Assembly (NCBI RefSeq): GCF_900090295.1
Contig: NZ_LT607753.1
Location: 4,340,001 to 4,404,000, forward strand
Source: Micromonospora coxensis
Lineage (GTDB): Bacteria > Actinomycetota > Actinomycetes > Mycobacteriales > Micromonosporaceae
DNA: 64,000 bases
Reading direction: 5' to 3'
Shown here: in pieces, positions 49,027 through 61,184 of the stretch
Position numbering within the stretch: the first letter of the stretch is position 1
How the letters are laid out: each line of letters begins with the position of its first letter
Position numbers and translations under genes: made by a program
The notes under the pieces: generated by a model
Told to the model about the DNA's origin: nothing
Seen by the model: the letters and a program-made list of their open reading frames with translations, nothing else
Databases searched by the model: none

Positions 49027-52000
49027 TCAGCCGACCGTCCGGACCACCACGTCACCGTTGCCGATCAGGATGTTCGTGTCGGTGCGGACCTGGACGTTGC
49101 CGTGGAGCACGCGGCCCTCAGCCGGCGCCACCTTCGCGGTGACCGTGCCGGGAACCGTCCAGGTGGCGCCGCTGGGCCGCAGCGCGTGGGCGTCGGTCAC
49201 GGCCACCGACCCGAAGGCCGGGTTGGTGAAGACGTCGATGTACCGGTAGGACGTCGAACCGGCCGGCACCGCGTAGCCCTCGACGCGGACCTTCCAGGCG
49301 CCGGCCGCCGGGTTGGCCACGGTCACCGACTCCTCCGAGTCACCGTCCGCGCTCTGCCCCGCCGCCACGCAGGTGCCGGAGGTGCAGTTGAGCAGGTACA
49401 GGTCGAGGTCGGCACCCGGGTCGGAGGTGCCGCCGATGGTCGCCCGCAGCTGGGTCGAGCCCGGGGTGACCGTCAGGTCGTACTCCTTGGTCTCACGGTT
49501 GGCGATGGTGAACGGACCCTGCCGGGCGCTGCCCAGCGTGCTGCCGGTCGCCCGACCGGTGAAGGAGCCCAACGTGCTGGTCAGGGTGTACGAGCGCTCG
49601 ACCGGCACGTTCGCCGTGGCCGCGGCGATGTCGTCCGGGTTCGGGGTGACGGTGGCGCCCAGCACCGAGGCGGTCAGCGTGAACGGGGTCCACTCCGCGT
49701 CGGAGGTGCGCCGACCGTCCACGGTGATCTCCCAGACGCCGGTCAGCGGTTCGGAGACCGTCCGGCTGTTCGGCGACCCGGTGGCGCAGGCGCCGGCCGC
49801 CGGGACGAAGCAGGAGGTCGACGCGTTGCTGTCGATCCCCACCCCGTACGGGTGGTAGCGGAGGAACCGGGCCTGCCCCGTGCCGGCCGCGCCGGTCGGG
49901 CCGGCGAAGTCGACCTTCAGCGCGGGGGTGCCGGCCGGCACCCGGACGAAGTAGTGCAGGGACTGGTTGCGGCCGACCCGGCCTTCGACCGTCACCTGGT
50001 GGTTCGCCGACGCCTCGAAGGTGTACGGGGCGATGACCGTGTTCAGCGTCTGGTGGTCGACGCCGGCGGTGGCGGGGTCGTCGAGCCGCAGGATCGCCGA
50101 GTGTGCGCCCGGACTCGCCGGGTCGACCCGCACCGCCACGGTGACCGGCTTGTTCAGCGGCAGTGACACCGACGCCGGAGCGGAGAAGGTGCCGTCGTTG
50201 CCCACCCAGGTCAGCTGGTAGGTGGTCGCCTTCGACCCGCCGCTGGTGCGGGTGAAGGTGTAGGTGCGGGTGTACGCGGTGCCGACGGTGACGCCTTCAC
50301 GGTCGTAGATGCCGACGCCCACACCCGGCTTCGCGAGGAAACCGGAGAGGACGGTGTCGACCGCCACCGACGAGCTGATGTCGACCGGCTTGAGGTTGGT
50401 GCGCAGCAGGTCGTACGCGCCCTTGACGTCGATCAGGCCGGCCCCCTGCTCGTACGCACCGGTGTTGTCGATGAACCGCGCCGAGGACTTCAGGGCCTGC
50501 CGGATCTGGACCGGCTTGGACTGGAAGCCCTCCGCCTTCGCGGCACCGACCAGCAGCGCGCCGACACCGGCGGCCTGCGGGGACGCCATCGAGGTGCCGT
50601 TGAACATGGCGTACCCCGGCGGCAGCGGGTACGTGCCGGGGACCGGGCCGCCGAGCTGCCAGGTGGGCACGGTGGAGATGGCCGAACCCGGCGCGACGAG
50701 GTCGGGCTTGAAGCCGCCGTCCTCACGCGGGCCGCGGGAGCTGTAGTAGTGCAGGCTCTCCGCGTACGGGGAGCTGGAGCCGTAGTTCGACCGCCAGGTG
50801 GCGTCGGTGATGTACGAGCCCACACTGAGCACCTTCTCGGCGACCGAGGGGTCGCCGACGGTGTTGACGCCCGGCCCGCTGTTGCCGGCCGAGATGTACA
50901 TCTGCACGTCGTACCTGTCGATGAGTCGGTTGTAGAGCGCGGCCCGCGTGTTGTTGCCGTCGTTGAGGGCGGGCAGGCCACCGATCGACATGTTGATGAC
51001 GTCCGCGTCGGCCTGCTTGGCCGCGTAGATCATGCCCTCGATGAGGGCGTGCGAGGTGCAGCCGGCGACGAAGAGGCAGGTGCGGACGGAGATCAGCTTG
51101 GCACCCGGGGCGGCGCCGGTCATCGCGCCGCCGAACATGCCGTTGGCGGCGACGATGCCGGCCACGTGCGAGCCGTGGGCGCCGGAGACGATGCCGATGT
51201 TCACGAACTTGTTCTTGCCGTCGACCTGCACGACGAACGGCATCGACTCGGCGACGGCGGTCGCCGGGTTGTCGGTGCCGAAGGTGCCGACGTCGTGGCG
51301 GACCTTGTAGTCGGTCATGGCGGCCTGGTCGGCGAAGGAGCCGTCCTGGTCGGTGTCGACCCAGACGGTCGACTCGCCGTCCCAGAGGACGCCGAAGACG
51401 CCGCTGCTGCCGGCCGGGTTGCCGTCGCGGTTGACGTCGTTGCCGACCTCACCGCCGAGTGCGGGGTTGCGCTCGTCGAAGGTGCCGAAGCGGTACCCGC
51501 CGGAGCCCGGAGCGGTCCACTGACGACCACCGACGGTGAAGGTGGGGCCGGAGACGCCGGCCGACATGCTGATCCACGTGGGGTCGCCGTCGTCGGTCGG
51601 GTGGGTCGCGGTGACCCAGTCGACGATCTTCCGTTCGCCGGTGGTGGTCTTCTGCAGCGCCGGGTGGGCGAGGTCGACGCCGGTGTCGATGATGGCGACG
51701 GTGGTGCCGCGGCCGTCCCGGGTCGGGTTCGCCGCGGCGAAGGCGGCCGCGCCGATGTCCCGGATCGGCATGTACGGGTTGTCGGCGGGGGTGTCCGCAC
51801 CCGGCGCGGGCTGCGGCGCGGGGGCCTCCGAGCCGTCCGGACGAGGGTCGGGCAGCTCGACGGGGGCGTCGATCTCGACCGTCTGCACGCCGGCCAGCGT
51901 CGGGATCCGGTCGGCCTTGTCGACCGCGACACTCGCCCGCAGGTAGCCGAGGTCGTCGTCGCGATAGCGGACGTCGGCGCCGAGGGCGGCGAGACCGTCG

Positions 52001-52257
52001 GCGACCGAACGGGCCTGCCCGGCCTTCGCGGCGATGAGGACGGTGACCGCCTTACGGCCGGCGGCGCGGGCCTCGGTCAGCCGGTCGTGGTCGGTGGGGC
52101 TCCAGCCGGCGGTGGCGCTCTTGAGGGCGTTCACCTGGGTGGACTGGCCGGCGACGGCGGGGTTGGCCGAGCCGGTCAAGGTCAGGGCGCCGGCGGCCAG
52201 GGCCGACGCCAGAAGCGCGGCCGAGGTCCGGCCGCGCCGACTGTGGGGGTTTGTCAC
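49027..52257 (-). CDS. Secreted TPP II-like subtilase, copy 1
   Basis: 1076 residues from GTG 52257, with GGAGGAAGAGAAC just upstream. Signal peptide to about 36. Propeptide-like region (37-130), then the S8 domain with triad D191 (AIIDTGVD), H361 (AHGSHVAG), S556 (NGTSMASPQ) and oxyanion N459 (AGNSG). The roughly 170-residue distance between Asp and His contains an insert of tripeptidyl-peptidase II type (TFTVGGRQWTAPGSGGYRFGTF). The C-terminal 450 residues are beta-rich, with PPC-like domains (DADSEESVTV-type text: SADGDSEESVTVANPAAGAWKVRVEGYAV). It is paralogous to the next gene. Extracellular peptide degradation is likely. Confidence 0.92.
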   Translation of the reverse strand: MTNPHSRRGRTSAALLASALAAGALTLTGSANPAVAGQSTQVNALKSATAGWSPTDHDRLTEARAAGRKAVTVLIAAKAGQARSVADGLAALGADVRYRDDDLGYLRASVAVDKADRIPTLAGVQTVEIDAPVELPDPRPDGSEAPAPQPAPGADTPADNPYMPIRDIGAAAFAAANPTRDGRGTTVAIIDTGVDLAHPALQKTTTGERKIVDWVTATHPTDDGDPTWISMSAGVSGPTFTVGGRQWTAPGSGGYRFGTFDERNPALGGEVGNDVNRDGNPAGSSGVFGVLWDGESTVWVDTDQDGSFADQAAMTDYKVRHDVGTFGTDNPATAVAESMPFVVQVDGKNKFVNIGIVSGAHGSHVAGIVAANGMFGGAMTGAAPGAKLISVRTCLFVAGCTSHALIEGMIYAAKQADADVINMSIGGLPALNDGNNTRAALYNRLIDRYDVQMYISAGNSGPGVNTVGDPSVAEKVLSVGSYITDATWRSNYGSSSPYAESLHYYSSRGPREDGGFKPDLVAPGSAISTVPTWQLGGPVPGTYPLPPGYAMFNGTSMASPQAAGVGALLVGAAKAEGFQSKPVQIRQALKSSARFIDNTGAYEQGAGLIDVKGAYDLLRTNLKPVDISSSVAVDTVLSGFLAKPGVGVGIYDREGVTVGTAYTRTYTFTRTSGGSKATTYQLTWVGNDGTFSAPASVSLPLNKPVTVAVRVDPASPGAHSAILRLDDPATAGVDHQTLNTVIAPYTFEASANHQVTVEGRVGRNQSLHYFVRVPAGTPALKVDFAGPTGAAGTGQARFLRYHPYGVGIDSNASTSCFVPAAGACATGSPNSRTVSEPLTGVWEITVDGRRTSDAEWTPFTLTASVLGATVTPNPDDIAAATANVPVERSYTLTSTLGSFTGRATGSTLGSARQGPFTIANRETKEYDLTVTPGSTQLRATIGGTSDPGADLDLYLLNCTSGTCVAAGQSADGDSEESVTVANPAAGAWKVRVEGYAVPAGSTSYRYIDVFTNPAFGSVAVTDAHALRPSGATWTVPGTVTAKVAPAEGRVLHGNVQVRTDTNILIGNGDVVVRTVG

Positions 52258-52502
52258 GTTCTCTTCCTCCGGGGGAGAGCAAGGGGTTGCGGGAGCGTGC
52301 CCGTCGACGGATGTGGAGGACGGTCCACCCCGCCACTCATTCAGCGACGGCTATGACGCTGCCATTACGCCTGGCGGGCACTTTCGTAACATCGGACCCG
52401 ATTGATTGGAGCCGGACGGAGAACGGGCACCGTCCGCCCTCGATCGGCTGGTCGGGAGCGGACGGACGGTCGGTCCCCGACGTGTGCCACCCCGGACGCA
52501 CG

Positions 52503-52535
52503 GGAGCCCGCCCCCGAGATTCGGGGACGGGCTCC
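52503..52535. terminator. Strong hairpin downstream of subtilase copy 2
   Basis: GGAGCCCG (52503-52510) pairs with CGGGCTCC (52528-52535), with an inner CCCCGA/TCGGGG stem and a short GAT loop. It lies 20 bases past the minus-strand stop at 52555. Confidence 0.8.
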
Positions 52536-52554
52536 GGCGGGTGCTACGGACGGA

Positions 52555-55500
52555 TCAGTTCACCGCGCCGATCGAGACCGAGCCGCGGCCGACGACCGCG
52601 CCCTCGGTGGTGGTCACGGCCAGGTCGCCGTAGAGGGCCCGGCCGGCGGCCGGGGCGGACTGGGCGGTCACCGTACCGGTGAGGGTGGCGGTGTCGCCGT
52701 TCTGCAGCGCCAGCGGGGTGGCCGGCGCGGAGAGCGTGCCCAGCGACGGGGCCGAGAACGAGTCCCGGTAGTCGTAGGCGGTGCTGGTGCCGGGGCCGTC
52801 CACGGCGTACCCGTCGACCACGACCCGGTAGGTGCCCGGGGCGGGGTTGGTCAGGGTGACCGCCTCCTCCGAGTCACCGTCGGCCGAGATGCCCACCCGG
52901 GTGGCGCCCAGGAAGACCGACAGGTCCAGGTCGGCGCCGAGGTTGGCGGTGTTGCCGATCCGGGCGGTGAAGCTGGTCGCGCCGGCCGGCACGTCCACGG
53001 TCCACTCCTGCTGCGCGCCCTCGGCGATGGTCGGCCGCTCCGCGTGCACGCTGGCGAGCGGGCCGCCCTGGCCGGTCACCGCGACCGGGCCGAAGGTGTT
53101 GGTCAGGTCCCAGCTCACCTCGGCCGGGGTGCCGGCGGTCACCGACGGCAGCTCGATCACGGCCGGCTCGACCGTGACGCCCTGCACCCGCGCCTGGAGC
53201 TGGAACGGGTTGTTGAGCGACGGCGACGTACGCCGCGCCTCCACCTCGATCTCCCAGACGCCCGGGATCGGGTTCTGGTAGTCCCGCTCCTGCGGCTTGC
53301 AGGTCGCGGCGTTGGAGAAGTTGGTGTAGCAGGCGAGGCTGGAGGTGCTCTCCACCGGGACGCCGTACGGGTTGAAGGCGATGAACCGGGTCTGCGAGCC
53401 GGTGGCGATGCCGGAGAGGTTGACCTGGAGCGCGCCCGCCCCGGCCGGCACGGTCACGAAGTACGAGGTGAAGCCGTTGCGGTCGACCGAGCCCTCGGTG
53501 GAGAAGGAGTAGGCCGGCTTCTTCACGTCGTGGGCGACGACCACCACGGTGGAGACCTCGAAGTCGATCACCGAGGTGCTCGGGTCGTCGATCGTCAGCA
53601 GCGCGCCGTGCGCACCGGCGGTACGCGGCTTGGCGACCACGTTGACGGTGACGGCCTTGTTCAGCGGCAGCGAGACGGACTTCGGCGCGGTGAAGGTGCC
53701 GTCGTTGCCGCGCAGCGCCAGGTTGTGCCGGACGTTGCCGGCCGGGCCGGTGGTCCGGGTGACCTTGACCTTGTAGGTCTTCGTCTGGTTGACCTTCTGG
53801 CCGCCCTGGCCGGAGGCGCACCGGTTGTAGACGCCGGTGCCCCGGTCCGGGTTCGGCACGAACCTGCCGGTGCCCGCGTCGTAGCGGGTCAGGTTCTCCG
53901 ACAGTTCGGTGCAGACCGGCGCGTCCGAGGTGTACGAGCGGGTCTCGACGCCCTTGCTGAGCAGCTTCCAGGCCCCCGGCACGTGGAACATGCCGTAGCC
54001 CTGGGCGTACGTGGCGACGCCGTCGATCGGCTTCGCCGAGGTGTAGATGGCCCGGCGCAGCGCGGCCGGGGTGACGCCCTGGTCGTTCGCCTTGGCGGCG
54101 GAGAGCAGCAGCGCGGCGGCGCCGGCGGCCTGCGGCGAGGCCATCGAGGTGCCGTTGAGCATCTGGTAGCCCGGCGGCAGCGTGTAGCCGGCCTCGACCG
54201 GGACGTTGCCCGGCTGCCAGGTCGGCGCGGTGGCGATGGCCGAGCCCGGGGCGGCGATGTTCGGCTTGAAGCCGCCGTCCTCACGCGGGCCGCGCGAGGA
54301 GAAGTTGAACAGCGCGTTCTCCTTGCGCACCACCGAGCCGTAGTTGGCCAACCAGGTGTCCTTGCTGATGCTGGCGGCGACGCTGACCACGTTGGAGGCG
54401 ACCGACGGGTCGCCGATCGTGTTCAGACCCGGGCCGGAGTTGCCGGCCGAGATGAACATCTGCACGCCGTACGTGGTGATCAGGTCGTTGTAGAGCTGGG
54501 CGCGGGCGTTGGAGCCGTCGTTGAGCGCCGGGAGACCGCCGATCGACATGTTGACCACGTCGACCTTGCGGTTGATCACCAGGTCGGCCATGCCGGTGGT
54601 GAGCGCGGCGGCGGTGCAGCCACCCCCCCACGAGCAGGCGCGGGCGGAAACCAGCTTGGCGCCGGGCGCCGCGCCGTCGAAGGCGCCGTTGCCCATCATG
54701 TCGTTGGCGGCGGTGATGCCGGCGACGTGCGTGCCGTGGGTCGACTCGACGATGCCGATGTTGACGTAGTCGACCAGGCCGGGGCCGCCCACCGGGGCGG
54801 TGTCGACGTCCTCGCGGTACTCGACGACGAACGGGATCTGCTCGCGGACCGCGGTGGCCGGGTTGTCCGTGCCGAAGTGACCGACCTGGAACTTCTCCTT
54901 GTACGGGCGCATCAGCTCGTCGTCGGTGAAGTCGCGGTTCTGGTTGGCGTCCACCCGGATGTCGTGGGTGGTGCTGTCGTAGAGGATGCCGAACGTGTCG
55001 GTGGTGTCGCCGTCGCGGTTGACGTCACCGGCCGGGTCGCTGCCCGCCGTGATCGACTCGCGGAAGGTGGCGAACCGGTAGGTGCCGGCGGGAGCGGTCC
55101 AGGCGGCGCCGCCGACGGTGAAGGCCGGGCCGGTCACCTCGGTGATCATCGCCCGCCAGGTGGCGTCCTCCAGCGGGTCGGTGGCGGTGACCCAGTCGAC
55201 GATCTTGCGCTCGCCGGTGGTGGTCTTCTGCAGCGCCGGCTGGTCGAGGTCCACACCGGAGTCCATGATGCCGATGGTGACCCCGCGCCCGTCCCACTCC
55301 GGGTGGGCGGCCTTGAAGGCCTCGGCGCCGGTCTCGTTGGTCGGCATGTACGGGTTGACCGCGCCGGTGCCGGCGCCCGGGCCGGCCAGGGTCTCGCCCT
55401 GTGCCGCGGTGCGGGCGCCGGCCGGGGTGGCCTCGGCGACCGGGTCGGGGAGCTGGATGGTCTCGTCGAGGTCGACCGCGGCGACGCCGGGGAGCGTGGC

Positions 55501-55857
55501 GGCCTTCAGGGCCTTGCCGGTGGGGACCTTCGCCAGCACGTAGCCGATGGAGTCGAAGCGCTGGCTGACCGTGCCGCCGAGCTTCTTCATCGCGTCGGCG
55601 ACGTCCTTCGCCTCACCCTTCTCGGTGGCGACGATCAGCGTGACGGTCGGGGCGTGCTTCGCCTCGGCCTCGGCGAGCAGCTTGGCGTCGTGCGCGCCGA
55701 GGGTCTCGACGGCGTTGGTGGTGGCGTCCGGGGTGGTGGTCGCGGGTGCGGCGCTCGCGGTGGCGGCGCCGCCCGCGCCGGTCATGGCGCCGGCTGCCAC
55801 GACCGAGGCGAACAGGCCGGCGGAGGTACGCCGGCGCAGGTTGCGGGGTTTGCTCAC
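52555..55857 (-). CDS. Secreted TPP II-like subtilase, copy 2
   Basis: 1100 residues from GTG 55857 with GGAGGAAAGAGAACGTGA upstream, nearly the same leader as copy 1. Signal to about 37. Triad: D199 (GIMDSGVD), H374 (STHGTHVAG), S571 (NGTSMASPQ), N473 (AGNSG). Long blocks match copy 1: TTTGERKIVDWVTAT, VNMSIGGLPALND, QM-ISAGNSGPG, SSRGPREDGGFKP. The two differ mainly in the propeptide and the C-terminal beta region (copy 2 has CxxC-type pairs near residues 650-690). Tandem duplication is plausible. Probable extracellular endo- or tripeptidyl-peptidase; substrate unknown. Confidence 0.92.
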   Translation of the reverse strand: MSKPRNLRRRTSAGLFASVVAAGAMTGAGGAATASAAPATTTPDATTNAVETLGAHDAKLLAEAEAKHAPTVTLIVATEKGEAKDVADAMKKLGGTVSQRFDSIGYVLAKVPTGKALKAATLPGVAAVDLDETIQLPDPVAEATPAGARTAAQGETLAGPGAGTGAVNPYMPTNETGAEAFKAAHPEWDGRGVTIGIMDSGVDLDQPALQKTTTGERKIVDWVTATDPLEDATWRAMITEVTGPAFTVGGAAWTAPAGTYRFATFRESITAGSDPAGDVNRDGDTTDTFGILYDSTTHDIRVDANQNRDFTDDELMRPYKEKFQVGHFGTDNPATAVREQIPFVVEYREDVDTAPVGGPGLVDYVNIGIVESTHGTHVAGITAANDMMGNGAFDGAAPGAKLVSARACSWGGGCTAAALTTGMADLVINRKVDVVNMSIGGLPALNDGSNARAQLYNDLITTYGVQMFISAGNSGPGLNTIGDPSVASNVVSVAASISKDTWLANYGSVVRKENALFNFSSRGPREDGGFKPNIAAPGSAIATAPTWQPGNVPVEAGYTLPPGYQMLNGTSMASPQAAGAAALLLSAAKANDQGVTPAALRRAIYTSAKPIDGVATYAQGYGMFHVPGAWKLLSKGVETRSYTSDAPVCTELSENLTRYDAGTGRFVPNPDRGTGVYNRCASGQGGQKVNQTKTYKVKVTRTTGPAGNVRHNLALRGNDGTFTAPKSVSLPLNKAVTVNVVAKPRTAGAHGALLTIDDPSTSVIDFEVSTVVVVAHDVKKPAYSFSTEGSVDRNGFTSYFVTVPAGAGALQVNLSGIATGSQTRFIAFNPYGVPVESTSSLACYTNFSNAATCKPQERDYQNPIPGVWEIEVEARRTSPSLNNPFQLQARVQGVTVEPAVIELPSVTAGTPAEVSWDLTNTFGPVAVTGQGGPLASVHAERPTIAEGAQQEWTVDVPAGATSFTARIGNTANLGADLDLSVFLGATRVGISADGDSEEAVTLTNPAPGTYRVVVDGYAVDGPGTSTAYDYRDSFSAPSLGTLSAPATPLALQNGDTATLTGTVTAQSAPAAGRALYGDLAVTTTEGAVVGRGSVSIGAVN

Positions 55858-56006
55858 GTTCTCTTTCCTCCAGAGAACAGGGCCCTGAGATGACAGGGCA
55901 CGCGTGAGCGAAATCCTTTGTGCTGCGTAGCTCCGGTGTCACTACCGACTGGTAAGTTGTGACCCCATCGTGACATGCACGGGTGCGCACTGTCACATGG
56001 GAGATG

Positions 56007-57170
56007 CTAGATGGAGCGCTCCATCGTGGACGGACCGTCCAGCAGCTCGGGCGCCTGCGGCTGCCGGGGCGTCAGCTCCACCTGCGCCGGCGTGGTCAAC
56101 TCCTGGTCGGAGACGCCCAGCTCGGCCAGCTTGCGGGCGCTGACCAGCACCCGTGCCTCCAGCGAGCCGACCGCCCGGTTGTAGGCGGTCACCGCCGCGC
56201 TGAGCGAGCCACCGAGCTTGCCGACGTGGTCGCCCAGGGTGGACAGTCGGCCGTACAGCTCACGGGCCAGCGAGTGCACCGCCACCGCGTTGCGGGCCAG
56301 CGCCTCCTGCCGCCACGAATAGGCCACCGTGCGCAGCATCGCCACCAGGGTCGCCGGGGTCGCCAGCACCACGTTGCGGGCGAATGCGTGCTCCAGCAGG
56401 GTCGGGTCGCGCTGCAACGCCACGTCCAGGAACGGGTCGGCGGGAACGAAGAGCACCACGAACTCCGGCGTCGAGTCGAACGCCGCCCAGTACGACTTCG
56501 CGGCCAGCGCGTCGACGTGCGCCCGTAGGTGCCGCGCGTGCGCGTCGAGATGGGTGTCGCGTCCCCGCTCGTCGCGCGCCTCCATCGCGGTCAGGTACGC
56601 GTCGAAGGGCGCCTTGGCGTCCACCACCACCGTCCGGCCGCCGTGCAGCCGGACCACCAGGTCGGGGCGGACCCCCTGGTGGTCGGTGGCGGCGGTGACC
56701 TGCTCGCTGAAGTCGCAGTGCTCCAGCATGCCGGCGGCCTCGACGATGCGCCGCAGCTGGTGCTCGCCCCACCGGCCGCGCACCTGGGGGGCGCGCAGCG
56801 CGGCGACCAGCTGCTTGGTCTCGGTGCGCAGCTCGCCGGAGACGGTGCTCATGGCGCGTACCTGCTCGCGTAGTTCGGCGTAGGCGTCCACCCGGTCGCG
56901 TTCCAGCTCACCGACGCGCTGCTCGTAGCGACGGAGGGTGTCGTGCAGCGGGGCGACCGCGCGGGCCACCGCCTCCTGGGACTGGGCGGTGGCCTCGTAG
57001 CTGAGCGCCCGCATCGACTGCTCCAGCCGCCCCTCACCCTCCCGGGTGGCCGCCAGGGTGGCCTCCAGCCGGGCGACCTCCGCCGCCGACCGGGCCCGGG
57101 CCAGGTGCCAGCCCCCGACGCCGCCGACGGCGAGACAGACCACCACCACGGCCAGCGTCGACAGGTCCAT
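56007..57170 (-). CDS. rmuC: DNA recombination protein RmuC
   Basis: 387 residues from ATG 57170. N-terminal helix (MDLSTLAVVVVCLAVGGVGGWHL) then a long coiled coil (ARARSAAEVARLEATLAATREGEG ... YEQRVGELERDRVDAYAELREQVRAM) and the RmuC core: VRGRWGEHQLRRIVEAAGMLEHCDFSEQVTA, RPDLVVRLHGGRTVVVDAKAPFDAYLTAMEA, FVLFVPADPFLDVALQRDPTLLEHAFARNVVLATPATLVAMLRTVAYSW. The VDAK nuclease-like motif is present. RmuC limits inversions and is nuclease-like. Ends at the GGGDF-gene divergent region. Confidence 0.94.
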   Translation of the reverse strand: MDLSTLAVVVVCLAVGGVGGWHLARARSAAEVARLEATLAATREGEGRLEQSMRALSYEATAQSQEAVARAVAPLHDTLRRYEQRVGELERDRVDAYAELREQVRAMSTVSGELRTETKQLVAALRAPQVRGRWGEHQLRRIVEAAGMLEHCDFSEQVTAATDHQGVRPDLVVRLHGGRTVVVDAKAPFDAYLTAMEARDERGRDTHLDAHARHLRAHVDALAAKSYWAAFDSTPEFVVLFVPADPFLDVALQRDPTLLEHAFARNVVLATPATLVAMLRTVAYSWRQEALARNAVAVHSLARELYGRLSTLGDHVGKLGGSLSAAVTAYNRAVGSLEARVLVSARKLAELGVSDQELTTPAQVELTPRQPQAPELLDGPSTMERSI

Positions 57171-57224
57171 CCCCAGAGCATGCCAAAGGGGTACGACCTG
57201 CGCCGGGCGGGTACGTTCAGCGGC

Positions 57225-58007
57225 ATGGAACTTCTGCTCGTGGCGGTCCTCGTCGTCCTGCTGGTCGGCGGGTTCGTCTGGTGGCGGCGGGAACGGGCCG
57301 CCCGTGAGGCGCGCAGCCTCGCCGACGTCCGGGCCGACGCCCAGCGCTGGTACGAGCGCCTCGGCGGCCAGGTGATGAACCTGCACGGCGACGCCCCGGC
57401 CGTACGCCAGGCGCTGGTCGACGCCGCCGAGCGCTACAACGCCGCCGGCAGCCAGCTGGAGCAGGCGGGGACGGTCCACCAGTACCGGCTGGCCCGGGAG
57501 ACGGCCCTGGAGGGGCTGGCGTACGCGCGGGCGGCCCGGGTGGCGCTGGGCCTGGACCCGGGTCCCGAGCTGCCGCCGCTGGCCGCCGCGCAGGGCACCG
57601 GAGAGTTGACCCGGGAACGCCAGGTGCAGGTGCAGGGACAGACCTTCAAGGCGGGGCCGCAGCCGGGCCGGGACACCCCGTACTACTACCCGGGCGGGCG
57701 GCTCCAGGGCCGGCCGGTGCCGGCCGGCTGGTACTCCACCCCGTGGTGGAAGACCGCGCTCGGCGCCGGCGCCGGGGTGATCGGCGGCATGCTGATCGCC
57801 GACGCGCTCTTCTCCCCGGCCTTCGCCGACCCGGGCTACGGCGACGAGGCCGGCTCCCAGGAGGGCTTCGGCGACGGCGCGGCGGACCAGGGCGACTTCG
57901 GCGGGGACCAGGCGGCCGACTTCGGTGGGGCCGCCGGTGACTTCGGCGGCGGCGACTTCGGGGGCGGCGACTTCGGCGGCGGCGACTTCGGAGGCGGCGA
58001 CTTCTGA
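57225..58007 (+). CDS. Membrane-anchored protein with GGGDF tandem tail
   Basis: 260 residues from ATG 57225 (57180 is an alternative). N-terminal helix MELLLVAVLVVLLVGGFVWW, then a helical segment (RSLADVRADAQRWYERLGGQVMNLHGDAPAVRQALVDAAERYNAAGSQLEQAGTVHQYRLARETALEGLAYARAARVALGLDPG), a second membrane-like helix (ALGAGAGVIGGMLIADALFSPAF), and a tail with (D/G)FGGGDFGGGDF repeats, four GGGDF units (last 60 bases). The repeat DNA is a near-perfect 15-bp tandem. Family unknown; the DUF1542-like look is weak. Function unknown. Confidence 0.75.
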   Translation: MELLLVAVLVVLLVGGFVWWRRERAAREARSLADVRADAQRWYERLGGQVMNLHGDAPAVRQALVDAAERYNAAGSQLEQAGTVHQYRLARETALEGLAYARAARVALGLDPGPELPPLAAAQGTGELTRERQVQVQGQTFKAGPQPGRDTPYYYPGGRLQGRPVPAGWYSTPWWKTALGAGAGVIGGMLIADALFSPAFADPGYGDEAGSQEGFGDGAADQGDFGGDQAADFGGAAGDFGGGDFGGGDFGGGDFGGGDF

Positions 58008-58047
58008 GCCGTGGCGGCCGGGGCTGCTGCGGGATGCCGGGCCCGGC

Positions 58048-58167
58048 CTGCGCCTCGCCGTGCTGGCCGGCCTGTGCCTCGCCGTGCTGCCCGGCCTGTG
58101 CCTCGCCGTGCTGCCCGGCCTGTGCCTCGCCGTGCTGCCCGGGCTGTGCCTCGCGGTGCTGCCCGAC
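58048..58167. repeat. Minisatellite, five units of 24 bp
   Basis: Units CTGTGCCTCGCCGTGCTGCC plus four bases, at 58048, 58072, 58096, 58120 and 58144; the inner three are identical or nearly so. In one frame it would read LCLAVLPG repeats, but no supported gene spans it. It lies 40 bases after the GGGDF gene stop. Confidence 0.85.
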
Positions 58168-58239
58168 GACGCCGATCTGACCGCACGACGACGCCGGGTG
58201 ACACCGTTCGGCGGCGAGCGACGATCGCCACCGCACGAC

Positions 58240-58280
58240 ACGACGAAGGCCCCGGTCACGCGGACCGGGGCCTTCGTCGT
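58240..58280. terminator. Perfect 18-bp-stem hairpin downstream of ppc
   Basis: Arms 58240-58257 and 58263-58280 are exact complements with loop ACGCG, ten bases past the ppc stop (minus strand, 58290). Strong terminator. Confidence 0.9.
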
Positions 58281-58289
58281 ACCGGTGGA

Positions 58290-61079
<2,790 letters not shown>

Positions 61080-61184
61080 GCGCTCCTTACGTGAGTACGA
61101 AGGACAGCGCTGTCCGACTCCCTGGATCGTATCGGTGCAGACCCCCCGACAAGGAGGGGGTCCGGGATGTCACCTTCCCCACGG

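Noticed and set aside
58048..58167. LCLAVLPG repeat protein in the minisatellite frame
   Set aside because: No ribosome-binding site or conserved flanks; the frame continues antisense into ppc.
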